Assembly: GCA_028683555.1 (NCBI GenBank)
Contig: JAQUHN010000008.1
Coordinates: 1-46,846 of the forward strand
DNA: 46,846 nt
Direction of reading: 5' to 3'
Source: Geobacteraceae bacterium
GTDB taxonomy: Bacteria; Desulfobacterota; Desulfuromonadia; Geobacterales; Geobacteraceae
Within the stretch, counting starts at the first letter, position 1, and every line of letters starts with the position of its first letter. The notes under the pieces are model-generated. The model had not been told where the DNA came from, ran no database searches, and saw nothing but the letters and a program-made list of their open reading frames with translations. The translations under genes and the position numbers were made by a program. Positions 17,841-26,443 of this stretch are shown one piece after another.

Positions 17841-20800
17841 CACGCATCTCCTTCAACTTCAGAAATTTCAGCCCGCAAAGGTACGCGGAGGGTTATGCGG
17901 CTTCCTGCACCCGGTTGAGAAGTTATGGTCATGCCCCCCCCCAGATACTCGATCCTCTGCTTGATGCTGAAGAGACCGAGGCAGTTTTTCTTATTGCCCT
18001 GCAGCAAAACCTCTTTGGCATCAAAGCCTGTCCCGTTGTCTTCAACAGATATTTCGATGGTATCTTCGACTCCGTTCAAAGATACCACGACCCGATCCGC
18101 CTTTGCATGTTTTGCTATGTTGTGCAGCAACTCCCTCACCATTCGGTAAAGCGTACCCCGCAGGTTTTTTGCAATATACCTTGTTTCCCCTTCCTCCACA
18201 AAGTCCGCGACAATCCCGGTTTCTTCATCGAACTTTTCGCAGAGAGATTGCAAAGCCGCATCAAAACCGACCATATACAGAATTGGCGGACTGATTTCGA
18301 AGGCAAGTGATCGGATACAGGAAATAGCCTTCAAGATAAGATTGTATGCCTTTGCCATCTCTCCATCCTTCGTGCTGCAATCAGGATTTCCTGCAAGGGC
18401 ATCGAGTTTCATCTTGGCCGTGGCAAGCTGTTGCCCAACCGTATCATGAAGTTCCGTGGCTATGTTCTGCCGTTCCCGTTCTTCCGTCATGGCCAGTTCC
18501 GTGGCCAGTTTCTTTAGTTGCTCCCGCTGGGAGATCAAAGCAAGTTCGGCTATCTTGCGGTCAGTAATATCTATGCCGACCAACTGGAATTCCAGCAAGT
18601 TGCCTCTGCCATCAAAAATCGGGCAATCGCTCCAGCGTATCCAGATTGACCCTGCCTCGCCAGCGAACATCTCATGCTCATAGTATTGCAGCCTTGGCTG
18701 TTTGATTAGTGACGCAACATGTCTCAGGAGATCTCTTTTATTCTTTGTGGAGATGAAGTCGAGGAAAGACTTGCCGAGAAGTTCGTCCCTCGATTTACCG
18801 AGCAACTGGCAGTAGGCCTCATTCACATAGGTCAGGGTTGTATCGGGAAGCCAGCGGCAGACTGCTTCCACCTGGTTTTCCACAAGCGCCCGATAGCGAG
18901 CCTCGCTCTCACGAAGCGCCTCTTCAGCCAGTCGTTGCTCCGTGATGTCGCGATCCGTGCCGATGATGCGCACGGGCCTGCCGGATGCATCCAGCTGGAC
19001 CTCGCCGACCCCGTGCCAGATATGCACCTGGCCGGTGTCTTGCCGAATGATGCGGAACTCGTGGTCGTAATTCGACACCAAACCTTGTACGACCTCGTCA
19101 AGTTTCTGCCGACGAGCTACCCGGTCCCCAGGATACACCGTATCGTTGATAAAGACGTCCAAGGGAACCGGGGGATAGCCCAGGGAAAGCCCTGACAGCC
19201 GCTTCAACCCGTCGGAGACATAGATTGTGTCGTTGGCAATATCCCATTCCCAGCTGCCCCACCCGGCTACGCGCTCGGCCTCGGCCAAGAGGGCCTTGCT
19301 CTTCAGCAGCGCCTCTTCGGCAAGCCTCTGTTCGGTGACATCGGTGAGATACCCTTCGATAAAAGGCTCATTGCCGGCTTCGTCCCGTACCAGGCGCGCG
19401 CTGATGGAAACCCAGATCTTCTGCTTGTCTTTACGGTAGAATTGGACTTCCTGTCCGAGAACCTCTCCCCGTTCCACAATGGAAGATACGATTGCATCGC
19501 GCTCTTCCGGGTTGACATAGAGCTGCTGCTGCACATCGCTGATGGAAAAAATCAACTCATCAGGCGAATCATACCCTGCGATTCGGGCCATAGCCGGATT
19601 GGCGCTCAGAAAGCTTCCCTGCAACGAGGTCTGGAAGAGACCTTCGACGGCTTGCTCAAATATCCCCCGGTATTTTTCCTCGCTTTCGCGAAGTTCCGCC
19701 ATTGTCTTATTGAGCCTGCCGGTCATAACGTTGAATGCCTGGGCGAGAGCGCCAATCTCATCACGGGAGTGCACATCGACCGTCTGGTTCAGGTTGCCCT
19801 CAATGATGGTTTCAACGGCACTTTTCATCTGGTTGACGGGACGTGCAATGGTGCGGGCGACGAGCATGCCAAGCATTCCGATCAAGAGGATAATGGCCAA
19901 GCCGGCTATGCTCATGTAACTTGTCATCCTGACACGGCCGCCGCTCAGGACCTTACTATATGCCTGAAGCTCGTCCTCATAGACACTGGTTCCGATGACC
20001 CAGTCCCACGGCTCGAAATAAGCGAGACGGGCAATTTTCCAGCGGGGCCCGGGCTCGCCGGGGTTCTGCCAGAGATAACGCTCGGTTGCCAGTTCGCCGG
20101 GCTTCAGCCTGGTAGCCTTGTTGATGATATCTTGAATTACCGGGCGGCCATCACCGTCCCTGGTCTCCCAGATGTCCTCACCATCGCGTTTGCCGTGCTG
20201 GGAGATGATATAGCGCCCCCGCTGCTTGCCCTTGCCGCCCAGGATATAGACATAGCCGGTTTTGCCGACATTGGTTTGCAGAACAGCCTGGCGCAACAAT
20301 GACTCGACGCTTTCCTGTTTGATACCGACGTAGAGCATTCCCGCCAGCCTGCCTCTCCTGTCCTTGATCGGCTCATAGGCGGTCAGATACCACGCGTTGA
20401 CGACATAGGCACGTCCGTGGTAGGTCTTGCCCTGCAGGATTGCCGAGATTACCGGGTTGGGTGCACCGTCGGGATTGATGGCGGGAATGAAGGTGCCGAT
20501 GGCGCGTTTGCCTTCGGCAGTTTTGACGGTGGTAGCGACGCGGAGCATGTCGCCCTTGTCGTTCATGCGCTGGAAGATGGTGGCTGTTTCGCCGATCAGC
20601 CGGGTCATTTTATCAACCACGACGGTCTTTGCGGCCGGGTCGGTATTGCGTCCCAGCCACCTGCCGCCTACCAGCATCCTGGGGAGTTGTACTTCTTTCG
20701 CTTTGCCGGTGAACTGGTTAACGGTCATCCAGGGTTCGGTTTCCATCGACAGGCTTATACCGCCTGCTTCGGAGAGGATGTGGCGCGCGCCATTGAGATT

Positions 20801-21040
20801 ATAGTCGATCTGCTGCTGGATAGCGTCATTTTCCGACTGGACGAGGTTATAAACCCCCTGCGTGATATGATCCAGGTCGGCGTTGATCAGCTTGTCTACT
20901 TCCCTTTGCGCCAGTGCGTGGTACTGTCCGCTTTGCCACACGGCAAGCACCACAAGGGCAACTGCCGTAATCAGCACGCTGACCGCGCCCAGCAGAGACA
21001 CCTTCACATGGAGCCTGAGATCTCTTAAGAAATTGAGCAT
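17840..21040 (-). CDS. Sensor histidine kinase, Cache-HAMP-PAS(x3)-HisKA_3
   Basis: 1066 residues. Order: membrane segment (about 13-33); a large periplasmic region of the Cache type up to about residue 380, with GKTYHGRAYVVNAWYLTAYE and GKTGYVYILG; a second membrane segment (about 378-400); HAMP; three PAS domains (one containing FLSANPAMARIAGYDSPDE, one starting GSWEWDIANDTIYVSDGLKR, one containing TYVNEAYCQLLGKSRDELLG); a HisKA_3 dimerisation domain with the phospho-accepting histidine in TELHDTVGQQ (about His865); and an ATPase domain with DNGTGFD. It should sense an external small molecule through Cache, plus further internal cues through PAS, and pass phosphate to the NarL-type regulator translated from the same message. 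The start has CAGGA 7 bases upstream. The ligand cannot be read from the sequence. Confidence 0.9.
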   Translation of the reverse strand: MLNFLRDLRLHVKVSLLGAVSVLITAVALVVLAVWQSGQYHALAQREVDKLINADLDHITQGVYNLVQSENDAIQQQIDYNLNGARHILSEAGGISLSMETEPWMTVNQFTGKAKEVQLPRMLVGGRWLGRNTDPAAKTVVVDKMTRLIGETATIFQRMNDKGDMLRVATTVKTAEGKRAIGTFIPAINPDGAPNPVISAILQGKTYHGRAYVVNAWYLTAYEPIKDRRGRLAGMLYVGIKQESVESLLRQAVLQTNVGKTGYVYILGGKGKQRGRYIISQHGKRDGEDIWETRDGDGRPVIQDIINKATRLKPGELATERYLWQNPGEPGPRWKIARLAYFEPWDWVIGTSVYEDELQAYSKVLSGGRVRMTSYMSIAGLAIILLIGMLGMLVARTIARPVNQMKSAVETIIEGNLNQTVDVHSRDEIGALAQAFNVMTGRLNKTMAELRESEEKYRGIFEQAVEGLFQTSLQGSFLSANPAMARIAGYDSPDELIFSISDVQQQLYVNPEERDAIVSSIVERGEVLGQEVQFYRKDKQKIWVSISARLVRDEAGNEPFIEGYLTDVTEQRLAEEALLKSKALLAEAERVAGWGSWEWDIANDTIYVSDGLKRLSGLSLGYPPVPLDVFINDTVYPGDRVARRQKLDEVVQGLVSNYDHEFRIIRQDTGQVHIWHGVGEVQLDASGRPVRIIGTDRDITEQRLAEEALRESEARYRALVENQVEAVCRWLPDTTLTYVNEAYCQLLGKSRDELLGKSFLDFISTKNKRDLLRHVASLIKQPRLQYYEHEMFAGEAGSIWIRWSDCPIFDGRGNLLEFQLVGIDITDRKIAELALISQREQLKKLATELAMTEERERQNIATELHDTVGQQLATAKMKLDALAGNPDCSTKDGEMAKAYNLILKAISCIRSLAFEISPPILYMVGFDAALQSLCEKFDEETGIVADFVEEGETRYIAKNLRGTLYRMVRELLHNIAKHAKADRVVVSLNGVEDTIEISVEDNGTGFDAKEVLLQGNKKNCLGLFSIKQRIEYLGGGMTITSQPGAGSRITLRVPLRAEISEVEGDA

Positions 21041-21207
21041 AGTTTTCCTGAAAAAGGTAAGGAGTTTTCCAAGATTGAGCCGCAGCGAAAAACGGCTCGG
21101 AGAGTACGCAAAATACAGGTCTCACAAAATGCATATTCTATAACGAGTATCAGGTCGTTGTCGAGGAAGTTGTAAAAGTGCAATTGCACTACGCACTGTA
21201 TGACAAA

Positions 21208-21246
21208 ACAATAATTAAGCCTACCTCTTTAGAGAGTAGGCTTTCT
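21208..21246 (-). terminator. Hairpin terminator after the SEL1-protein gene
   Basis: AAGCCTAC with CTCT, a short loop, and AGAG with GTAGGCTT form a long stem with one bulge. Read on the minus strand it is followed by TTAATTATTGTTTT. It lies about 40 bases after the stop of the SEL1 gene. The T tract is interrupted, so efficiency may be moderate. Confidence 0.6.
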
Positions 21247-21285
21247 TGTTGCCGGAGGACGCTTTCGCGCCTTGTGTCGCCAGGG

Positions 21286-22863
21286 CTACTTTACCGTTAT
21301 ACTCTTGTTCACGGACTTGATCTGGCCATTTATGGTTATCGAAGCGTGAATCCGGTGCTTGCCGGGGTTGTTGATGACGAAGGGAACCTTGCACAGGCCC
21401 GGCGCTGTCAAAACACTGCCCTCTTGAGAGTTCGGACCCTTCTCGCACACGAGGTTCTTCACCCCAACGAATCCCATGAAATGATTGCCGCTGAGATACT
21501 GCTGGTCGTCAATCGCAAGACTGCGGGTCACGATCTGTGTCGGGATGATTCCTTGAGGCGGAGTTTCGACCCATCGATAGATGGCGTATCCATGAACCGG
21601 AGCGGAAGCCACTCCTTTTTTACCGAGAGACGGAATCTCAAGAACCACCCCTGGGCTTTGACCTTTGGATTGAGGCGACTCATCGGAAATCACTTCGTCC
21701 GAAGCGACGGGGGAGTTTCCGGAATAGACGCCTCCGCCACTGAAGGTGCGTCCATCTTTCGTCCTCTCCATTCCGGCCTTGGCATCGACGATGCCGTAGG
21801 AAAACGCCTTAACGTAAAGCTCGTGCGCCCTCTTGATGTTTTTGACCGCGGGGTACTTTTCATAAAAATCGGCCACAAAGGTCGCATCTATCGCCGCAAT
21901 GGTGTCGCCTTCGGTCATCTCATCCAGCTTTCGGACAATTGCCTTCTGTTCGGCGGCATTCTGGGAGAGGAGAAACTGGAAACCAAGAAGTAACTGGCGG
22001 GCATTCAGATCCAATGCCCTTCTGACAATCGCTTCTTCCGGCAGGGGCTTGGCGTTGACAGCCTGTTTGGCCAGTTCCAAACCCTTGTAGGGGTCTTTCT
22101 GAACACCGATGCCATAAGCATGGCAATAGGCAAGCGCCATGAGACCCGTGAGACTGCCGCTGTCGGCGGACTTTTTTATGTATTTATATGCATATGAAGG
22201 GTCGTCCTTCGTCCTTTTGGTACCCCACATGCCCCAGAACATCGGCGACATCTGCTCAAAAGCTTGCTCGAAATTTCTTTTGCCAAAATAGTCGATTCTT
22301 TCCTTGAGACCCTCTTCAACATTTTTCGAGCTAGCGGTGTTCGCCAAGCCATACGAGAGAGAGAAAAGGTTGAATACTAGCCCTGATATTCTGTCCCCAG
22401 GAACTCCGTCGCCATCGAAGTACTTCGCAGCGAGGTTTCCAAGAGCCTTGCCATATGCAATGGCTGGGAATATGTTCTCGCTCGGATTCGCCTCGTAGGC
22501 CTCGATCGCCTGAGTGTAATACTGGACGGCTCTCGCACTATCCTGTCTTACGCCCAGACCTTTGTCGTACGCATGCCCGAGCAAGTTCATGCACGAGATG
22601 CTGCCCATGGCAATGCCCCGCTCAACATACCTGATAGCCTCCTTGTGCAAATTCTCATCGCTGGTGCCAGTAAGCAATGTCTTGGCGTAGTAGTACATCG
22701 ACTCGGCGTCTCCCTTGTCGGCATCCGGCTTGAAAATGCGCATGGCCTGCTTGTAGTCGCCACTTTCAAGGGCAAACATGCCCTTTTCATTTACCGCAAA
22801 CGCGGAACCGACACTAACAAGAAGAACCGTCATGGATAAGACAAGACAACTCAAAAAACGCAT
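21286..22863 (-). CDS. Secreted SEL1-repeat (TPR-like) protein
   Basis: 525 residues with a signal peptide (MRFLSCLVLSMTVLLVSVG, cleaved near AFA). The middle holds several SEL1-type helical repeats, such as GDAESMYYYAKTLL, GSISCMNLLGHAYDKGLGV and GSLTGLMALAYCHAYGIGV. These mediate protein contacts in the envelope. The last 130 residues are a beta-rich domain (VPFVINNPGKHRIHASITIN) that looks like an immunoglobulin-like fold. I chose ATG 22861-22863 with AAGGAGG; the frame open to 23004 has no such support. It is the third gene after a BON-domain protein and a glycine-zipper lipoprotein, which also carries a predicted immunoglobulin-like C-terminal part. A terminator lies between this gene and the other two, so its expression may be set separately. 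Confidence 0.75.
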   Translation of the reverse strand: MRFLSCLVLSMTVLLVSVGSAFAVNEKGMFALESGDYKQAMRIFKPDADKGDAESMYYYAKTLLTGTSDENLHKEAIRYVERGIAMGSISCMNLLGHAYDKGLGVRQDSARAVQYYTQAIEAYEANPSENIFPAIAYGKALGNLAAKYFDGDGVPGDRISGLVFNLFSLSYGLANTASSKNVEEGLKERIDYFGKRNFEQAFEQMSPMFWGMWGTKRTKDDPSYAYKYIKKSADSGSLTGLMALAYCHAYGIGVQKDPYKGLELAKQAVNAKPLPEEAIVRRALDLNARQLLLGFQFLLSQNAAEQKAIVRKLDEMTEGDTIAAIDATFVADFYEKYPAVKNIKRAHELYVKAFSYGIVDAKAGMERTKDGRTFSGGGVYSGNSPVASDEVISDESPQSKGQSPGVVLEIPSLGKKGVASAPVHGYAIYRWVETPPQGIIPTQIVTRSLAIDDQQYLSGNHFMGFVGVKNLVCEKGPNSQEGSVLTAPGLCKVPFVINNPGKHRIHASITINGQIKSVNKSITVK

Positions 22864-22930
22864 AGAACCTCCTTGTTTGATATGGCTGCGAGAAAGTTGT
22901 TTTTGAAACTCTCCCCGCCTAGAAGTTATT

Positions 22931-22963
22931 GAAAAACGCCCCACCAAAAGAGCATGGCGGGGC
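22931..22963 (-). terminator. Terminator or attenuator between lipoprotein and SEL1 genes
   Basis: On the minus strand: GCCCCGCCA, loop TGCTCTTT, TGGTGGGGC, then GTTTTTC. It lies 112 bases after the lipoprotein stop and 68 bases before the SEL1 start. It should end most transcripts and let only part of them reach the SEL1 gene. Confidence 0.7.
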
Positions 22964-23074
22964 GCGGTGAACATTTGAGCCGACAAGGCGATGGATCTGG
23001 CCAAGGTCCTGACTCCAACATCCAGTCCTTGTGGAACTGTAAAGCATTTTATTTAGTATTGAATTTGTTTAGAG

Positions 23075-23662
23075 CTACGCCACCGTAAATGGTGTTTTTA
23101 CGGTCTTTTGCTGCGTGCCGTCAGAGATAACCGTGATCAGGTTGTAATCACCGCTCGGCAGATCCTTCGGCAGGGTAACGCGCGCCGTGGAAAGGTGGGT
23201 GCCCTGGGTTCTTGCGACGTTTCTCTCGGACAGCTTGAACCTGTCTTTCCCGCTATCGATAAACCTCATCTCAACGACGTTCGCCTGCGTCGCCGCGTCA
23301 GGCAGAAGCACGGTGTACTGCACGTTCGACTCGAATTTGGAGCCGGGAGACACAACCTCCGGGGTGTTAGTAGTCTTTTCGATCTCCAATTTGTCCTCCT
23401 TCGCCTTGTACTGGTACTTCTTGGCGGCTTGCTCACGCGAGGCGACCTGCTTGTCGTAGTAGTTTCCTATAACCGCACCCAACACTGCACCCGACAGACC
23501 GCCGATCACAGCGCCTGTGCCTTTGCCGAATATCGCACCGATTGCCGAGCCGGTGCCAGCCCCAATCAGCGCGCCGTTTTCCGTTCCGCTCAAGCTGGCG
23601 CAACCTGCGGTAAAAACACACATCATGACCACGATCATCAGAAGCGTTACCGTTTTTTTCAT
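23075..23662 (-). CDS. Glycine-zipper outer-membrane lipoprotein
   Basis: 195 residues. The lipobox FTAGCAS puts the lipidated cysteine at about residue 21. It is followed by an alanine/glycine-rich glycine zipper (IGAGTGSAIGAIFGKGTGAV, then IGGLSGAVLGAVIGNYYDKQ), a membrane-inserting motif of the YMGG kind. A charged coiled segment and a C-terminal beta domain (NVQYTVLLPDAATQANVVEM, then DLPSGDYNLITVISDG) follow. It is probably an envelope structural or stress lipoprotein. The start has GGAG 7 bases upstream. It lies 18 bases after the BON-domain gene, so the two share a message, which begins with a GEMM-type riboswitch. Confidence 0.75.
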   Translation of the reverse strand: MKKTVTLLMIVVMMCVFTAGCASLSGTENGALIGAGTGSAIGAIFGKGTGAVIGGLSGAVLGAVIGNYYDKQVASREQAAKKYQYKAKEDKLEIEKTTNTPEVVSPGSKFESNVQYTVLLPDAATQANVVEMRFIDSGKDRFKLSERNVARTQGTHLSTARVTLPKDLPSGDYNLITVISDGTQQKTVKTPFTVA

Positions 23663-23680
23663 TTCAATTTCTCCCTATGT

Positions 23681-24910
23681 TTAGTTTTCGACGACAAAGA
23701 TCATGTCTTTGACTTTGCTTATGCCATGAAAAGACTTCGCGATCGTAACGGCCTTTCCCTTGGCGGAATCGCTTTCGACGCTCCCCTTCAGAACCACACT
23801 CAGGGAATCGCTCACTTCCGCGTAGATGCCGGAAAGCCCAGCACTTCTCAGGGAGCGGTTTATGTCGCCTTCGAGCTTGGCGGGATCGGCCTGCGGCCGG
23901 GACGGAACCGTTGTGCTTTTCCGATTTGCAGGTTCCGGGCTGCTCGGACGGTTCCCGACGTTGGCGACGGCGACCCCACGCTGAGGCGCGGGCTTCGCGT
24001 TGGACTGTGCGTCTTTATTGGCCGGTTGAGGTGCGATGGTCTTGAAAGTCTCGATCTGCGGGGTCGTTTTAACCTGAGCCTCCGGAACCACCTGCTTTTC
24101 GCTTTCCTGCCCAATCGCTTGCTGGCCGCTAGGCTCGGGGGAGCTTGATTGCTCCGGAGCGGATTGGTTCGGCTCCGCGTCAACCACGGGGTTTTTTGCA
24201 GTCGTTTTCTTGGAATAGACGAAATAGCCTCCAGCGCCCAGAACCACAAGCAGCAAGGCGAAGGCGCTAACGACAACCTGCTTGGAAGGGGCGAACCTCA
24301 CCGTTGTCTTCATTGCCGAAGTTCTTTGCATCGAAGGCTGGGAGGGCGGCGCAGAAACAGGGGCGGCGCTTTTGGTTTCCGAAGCTCGCTGAATTGGGGC
24401 TACTGCAGGCGACTCTTTGGCCTTGGGCCATCCGTCGGCGATGCCGGCCGAGGTCTCAGCCTTGGCGGTGCCTGGCTTTAAAATCTCAAGCAGATTAACG
24501 ACCCCCGCACCCAAGGGCAACAATAGACTCAGGAAGAACCCGATTTCAAAATTCGCTTCCAGCACCCCCTCTCCCTGCTTTGCGACATCATGATTTATTT
24601 TGATCATCAAGGCAAGCAGGCACGCCGCCGCCGCAAAACCACATACCATTGAAGGGATTTCGGGCTTCCTTTTGATGGCGGCGCTGCCGACCAGTCCCGC
24701 CACAAGAGCAAGAGCGGCAAACAAAGCGAGCTTTTCTCCAGGAATCGCTTCCGATTTTCCGCTGAACGAATCTTTGTATTCAGCACCAAAGGTCATGTTT
24801 GCCCCGCTCAATCGCATAAGGGGCTGCTGCTGGCACGAAACGGTGGTCCATGGAAGCATGAAGCAGAGCAGGGCGAGTCCGAACATTGCCGGGGTGATCT
24901 TTTTAAACAT
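23681..24910 (-). CDS. Membrane protein with C-terminal BON domain
   Basis: 409 residues. N-terminal half: a first membrane segment or signal (ITPAMFGLALLCFMLPWTTV), then three more hydrophobic segments (near residues 65-80, 92-108 and 125-148). A proline/serine-rich linker contains one further membrane segment (VVVSAFALLLVVLGAGGYFV). The last 70 residues form a BON domain (LEGDINRSLRSAGLSGIYAE, then VVLKGSVESDSAKGKAVTIA), a phospholipid- or partner-binding module of periplasmic proteins. The ATG at 24908-24910 has AGGAG 8 bases upstream, clearly better than the TTG at 24928. It is the first gene of the unit preceded by the riboswitch at 25236-25318, so its production probably follows c-di-GMP or a related dinucleotide. 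Confidence 0.75.
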   Translation of the reverse strand: MFKKITPAMFGLALLCFMLPWTTVSCQQQPLMRLSGANMTFGAEYKDSFSGKSEAIPGEKLALFAALALVAGLVGSAAIKRKPEIPSMVCGFAAAACLLALMIKINHDVAKQGEGVLEANFEIGFFLSLLLPLGAGVVNLLEILKPGTAKAETSAGIADGWPKAKESPAVAPIQRASETKSAAPVSAPPSQPSMQRTSAMKTTVRFAPSKQVVVSAFALLLVVLGAGGYFVYSKKTTAKNPVVDAEPNQSAPEQSSSPEPSGQQAIGQESEKQVVPEAQVKTTPQIETFKTIAPQPANKDAQSNAKPAPQRGVAVANVGNRPSSPEPANRKSTTVPSRPQADPAKLEGDINRSLRSAGLSGIYAEVSDSLSVVLKGSVESDSAKGKAVTIAKSFHGISKVKDMIFVVEN

Positions 24911-25190
24911 CGAGTTTCTCCTTTTCAAAAATATTTAGGTTCAGCTTCCTTGCAAGAGCGCAATGACGGATGATTTTTTTGTTTCGCTACCTTTTCATTT
25001 GCCGAAGTAGTTCTGGAGCAACAATGTCACGCTGTCACCATTATGGTGTAAATCAGCGCCTTTAATTTTCTTTACAAGAAGAACCTCGATCTTCGCTGTC
25101 GTCTTCGAAGACAAAACCATAACATTTATTACATGAAACGACCTTGTCTTCCCGTTCATGATCAAAGTGGCTCATTCCCGGCAACAAAAA

Positions 25191-25228
25191 GCAAAAAAAA
25201 GCCTATCTTTAAACGCAAAGATAGGCCT
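25191..25228 (-). terminator. Riboswitch expression-platform terminator
   Basis: On the minus strand: GGCCTATCTTT, loop GCGTTT, AAAGATAGGC, followed by eight Ts. It sits directly after the GEMM-type aptamer and about 280 bases before the BON-domain gene, as expected of a transcription-terminating switch. Confidence 0.85.
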
Positions 25229-25235
25229 TGTTCTT

Positions 25236-25318
25236 TATGCCTTTCGACAACCCCTCGATCCCAACGTTGGACAATTGGCTTTGCGTCATCCGGTTGCCCG
25301 GATTTTGCTAATCAAAAA
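25236..25318 (-). promoter_or_regulatory. GEMM-I type cyclic-dinucleotide riboswitch
   Basis: Read on the minus strand it shows the family's hallmarks in order: GCAAA, a stem AUCCGG capped by the GNRA loop GCAA and closed by CCGGAU, then GACGCAAAGCC, a second stem region (GUCCAACGUUGGG) and GAGGGGUUGUCGAA, the counterpart of CGGGGUUACCGA in the Vibrio Vc2 aptamer. A terminator follows at once. The ligand is c-di-GMP in classic members and cGAMP in the GEMM-Ib subset common in Geobacter; I cannot tell which without a structural alignment. It lies between the superinfection-immunity-like gene and the BON-domain gene. Confidence 0.75.
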
Positions 25319-25385
25319 TACAGCTAAATCATTCATGCCGAAATAACTCGCAACGATCCTAAAGCGGAGGTTTGTCATAATAAGT

Positions 25386-25706
25386 TTAATTGTTAACATT
25401 GTTAGCCGCGTTAGTGACAACAACTTGGTAATTTTTGTCCTTTGACACCGCCCAGACGAGTGCAACAACCCAGCCAACCAGTGACCACCCCAGAAACAAG
25501 TTCAAAAGCAATATTGCAATCTTGTTTTCTTTTTTGCGGGAGAATCCTATCATGGTCGGCAGAAAGTAAAACCCTATGCAGAAAATTAGCGCTATAACAA
25601 TACCTACACCCGCTGAACCATTTGATCCATTTCCTGCTGCCAAAGCAAATGATTGTGTCAGCAAACTACTTTGGATCAATGTTGCCACCATAATTACTTT
25701 CTTCAT
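25386..25706 (-). CDS. Superinfection-immunity-like small membrane protein
   Basis: 106 residues. There is an N-terminal signal or first helix (MKKVIMVATLIQSSLLTQSF), a second hydrophobic segment (GVGIVIALIFCIGFYFLPTM) and a third (AILLLNLFLGWSLVGWVVAL). The pattern YFLPTMIGFSRKKENKIAIL with LLNLFLGWSLVGWVVALVWA fits the superinfection immunity protein family (phage T4 Imm-like). Most chromosomal members have no proven role. The ribosome binding site GAGGAG with 6 bases is strong. About 200 bases of leader precede the start and contain a GEMM riboswitch and terminator. Confidence 0.7.
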   Translation of the reverse strand: MKKVIMVATLIQSSLLTQSFALAAGNGSNGSAGVGIVIALIFCIGFYFLPTMIGFSRKKENKIAILLLNLFLGWSLVGWVVALVWAVSKDKNYQVVVTNAANNVNN

Positions 25707-25912
25707 TTTTTACTCCTCATGTAATAATTGATTCGTACCGTACATCTACGTCTTCCGATACAAGTTTAAAAATCAATATTTATGTCTTCATAAATTCTAT
25801 ATTTCATTACATTACTGTCGTCTATCCGACTGGAAGACACTGTTTCTTGCTCAGCAGTGTATACGGTTAAAATTATTCCATTCAAATAAAACTCGTTTTA
25901 GAATCTTTACCA

Positions 25913-25949
25913 GAAACATAAAAGCCCATCCTCGAGAACGAAGATGGGC
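25913..25949 (-). terminator. Riboswitch expression-platform terminator
   Basis: On the minus strand: GCCCATC, a 12-base loop, GATGGGC, then TTTTATGTTT. It follows the aptamer at 25978-26062 and precedes the superinfection-immunity-like gene. Confidence 0.75.
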
Positions 25950-25977
25950 ATGCACGCACAGATACATAGCGTATACT

Positions 25978-26062
25978 TTCTCTTCGGCAACCCGGCTATC
26001 CAGTCTTAGGACCCGTGGTTTTGCGCCCCTAATTGCTTCAGGTTTGCTCTTATCGGAGATAA
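25978..26062 (-). promoter_or_regulatory. GEMM-I type cyclic-dinucleotide riboswitch
   Basis: On the minus strand the sequence runs through AGAGCAAACC, a P2 stem with loop AGCAA, GGGGCGCAAAACCACGGG, UCCUAAGACUGGA and UAGCCGGGUUGCCGAAG. These are the conserved blocks of the GEMM-I aptamer in the form usual for Geobacter. A terminator hairpin follows about 30 bases later. The block before the 106-codon gene shows no other role. Ligand: c-di-GMP or cGAMP, not resolved here. Confidence 0.85.
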
Positions 26063-26107
26063 CACTATCAGTTTGCTAAAAAATGACCCGATACCACTGG
26101 CTCTTTG

Positions 26108-26443
26108 TTATTTCTTTGCCAGTTTATCCAGAATCACCATGATGCTCTTTTGTGCCTCGCTGTCCTTTATCCTCCTCAATTGCCTTACAAAGGCTGCCTC
26201 CGTCTCGTTCAACAGGATCTCTCCAGTATGATTCTTGAAAAAATCCGAGACACTTACCCTCAGGGCATTTGCGATAATCTGTAGCTTTGTTGTGGATATG
26301 CTTGTTTTGCCAGCTTCATATTTCTGTATCTGCTGGGGAGTGACATCTATCAACTCAGCCAGTTTTTCCTGTGTCAGGCAAGCATTTTGTCGAAATGCTC
26401 TAATTTTTCTACCGATTTCATCTGTCATGACTAGTGTGGGCAT
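26108..26443 (-). CDS. XRE-family transcriptional regulator
   Basis: About 111 residues. The helix-turn-helix is clear: IGRKIRAFRQNACLTQEKLA, LIDVTPQQIQKYEAGKTSIS and LQIIANALRVSVSDFF. The C-terminal 40 residues (EAAFVRQLRRIKDSEAQKSI) form a helical tail. The protein is of the short MrpR/SinR-like kind that dimerises and represses. The start is uncertain: ATG 26441-26443 is taken, with ATG 26426-26428 five codons on as an alternative and no clear ribosome binding site for either. It lies upstream of, and on the same strand as, the riboswitch-controlled gene. Confidence 0.7.
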   Translation of the reverse strand: MPTLVMTDEIGRKIRAFRQNACLTQEKLAELIDVTPQQIQKYEAGKTSISTTKLQIIANALRVSVSDFFKNHTGEILLNETEAAFVRQLRRIKDSEAQKSIMVILDKLAKK

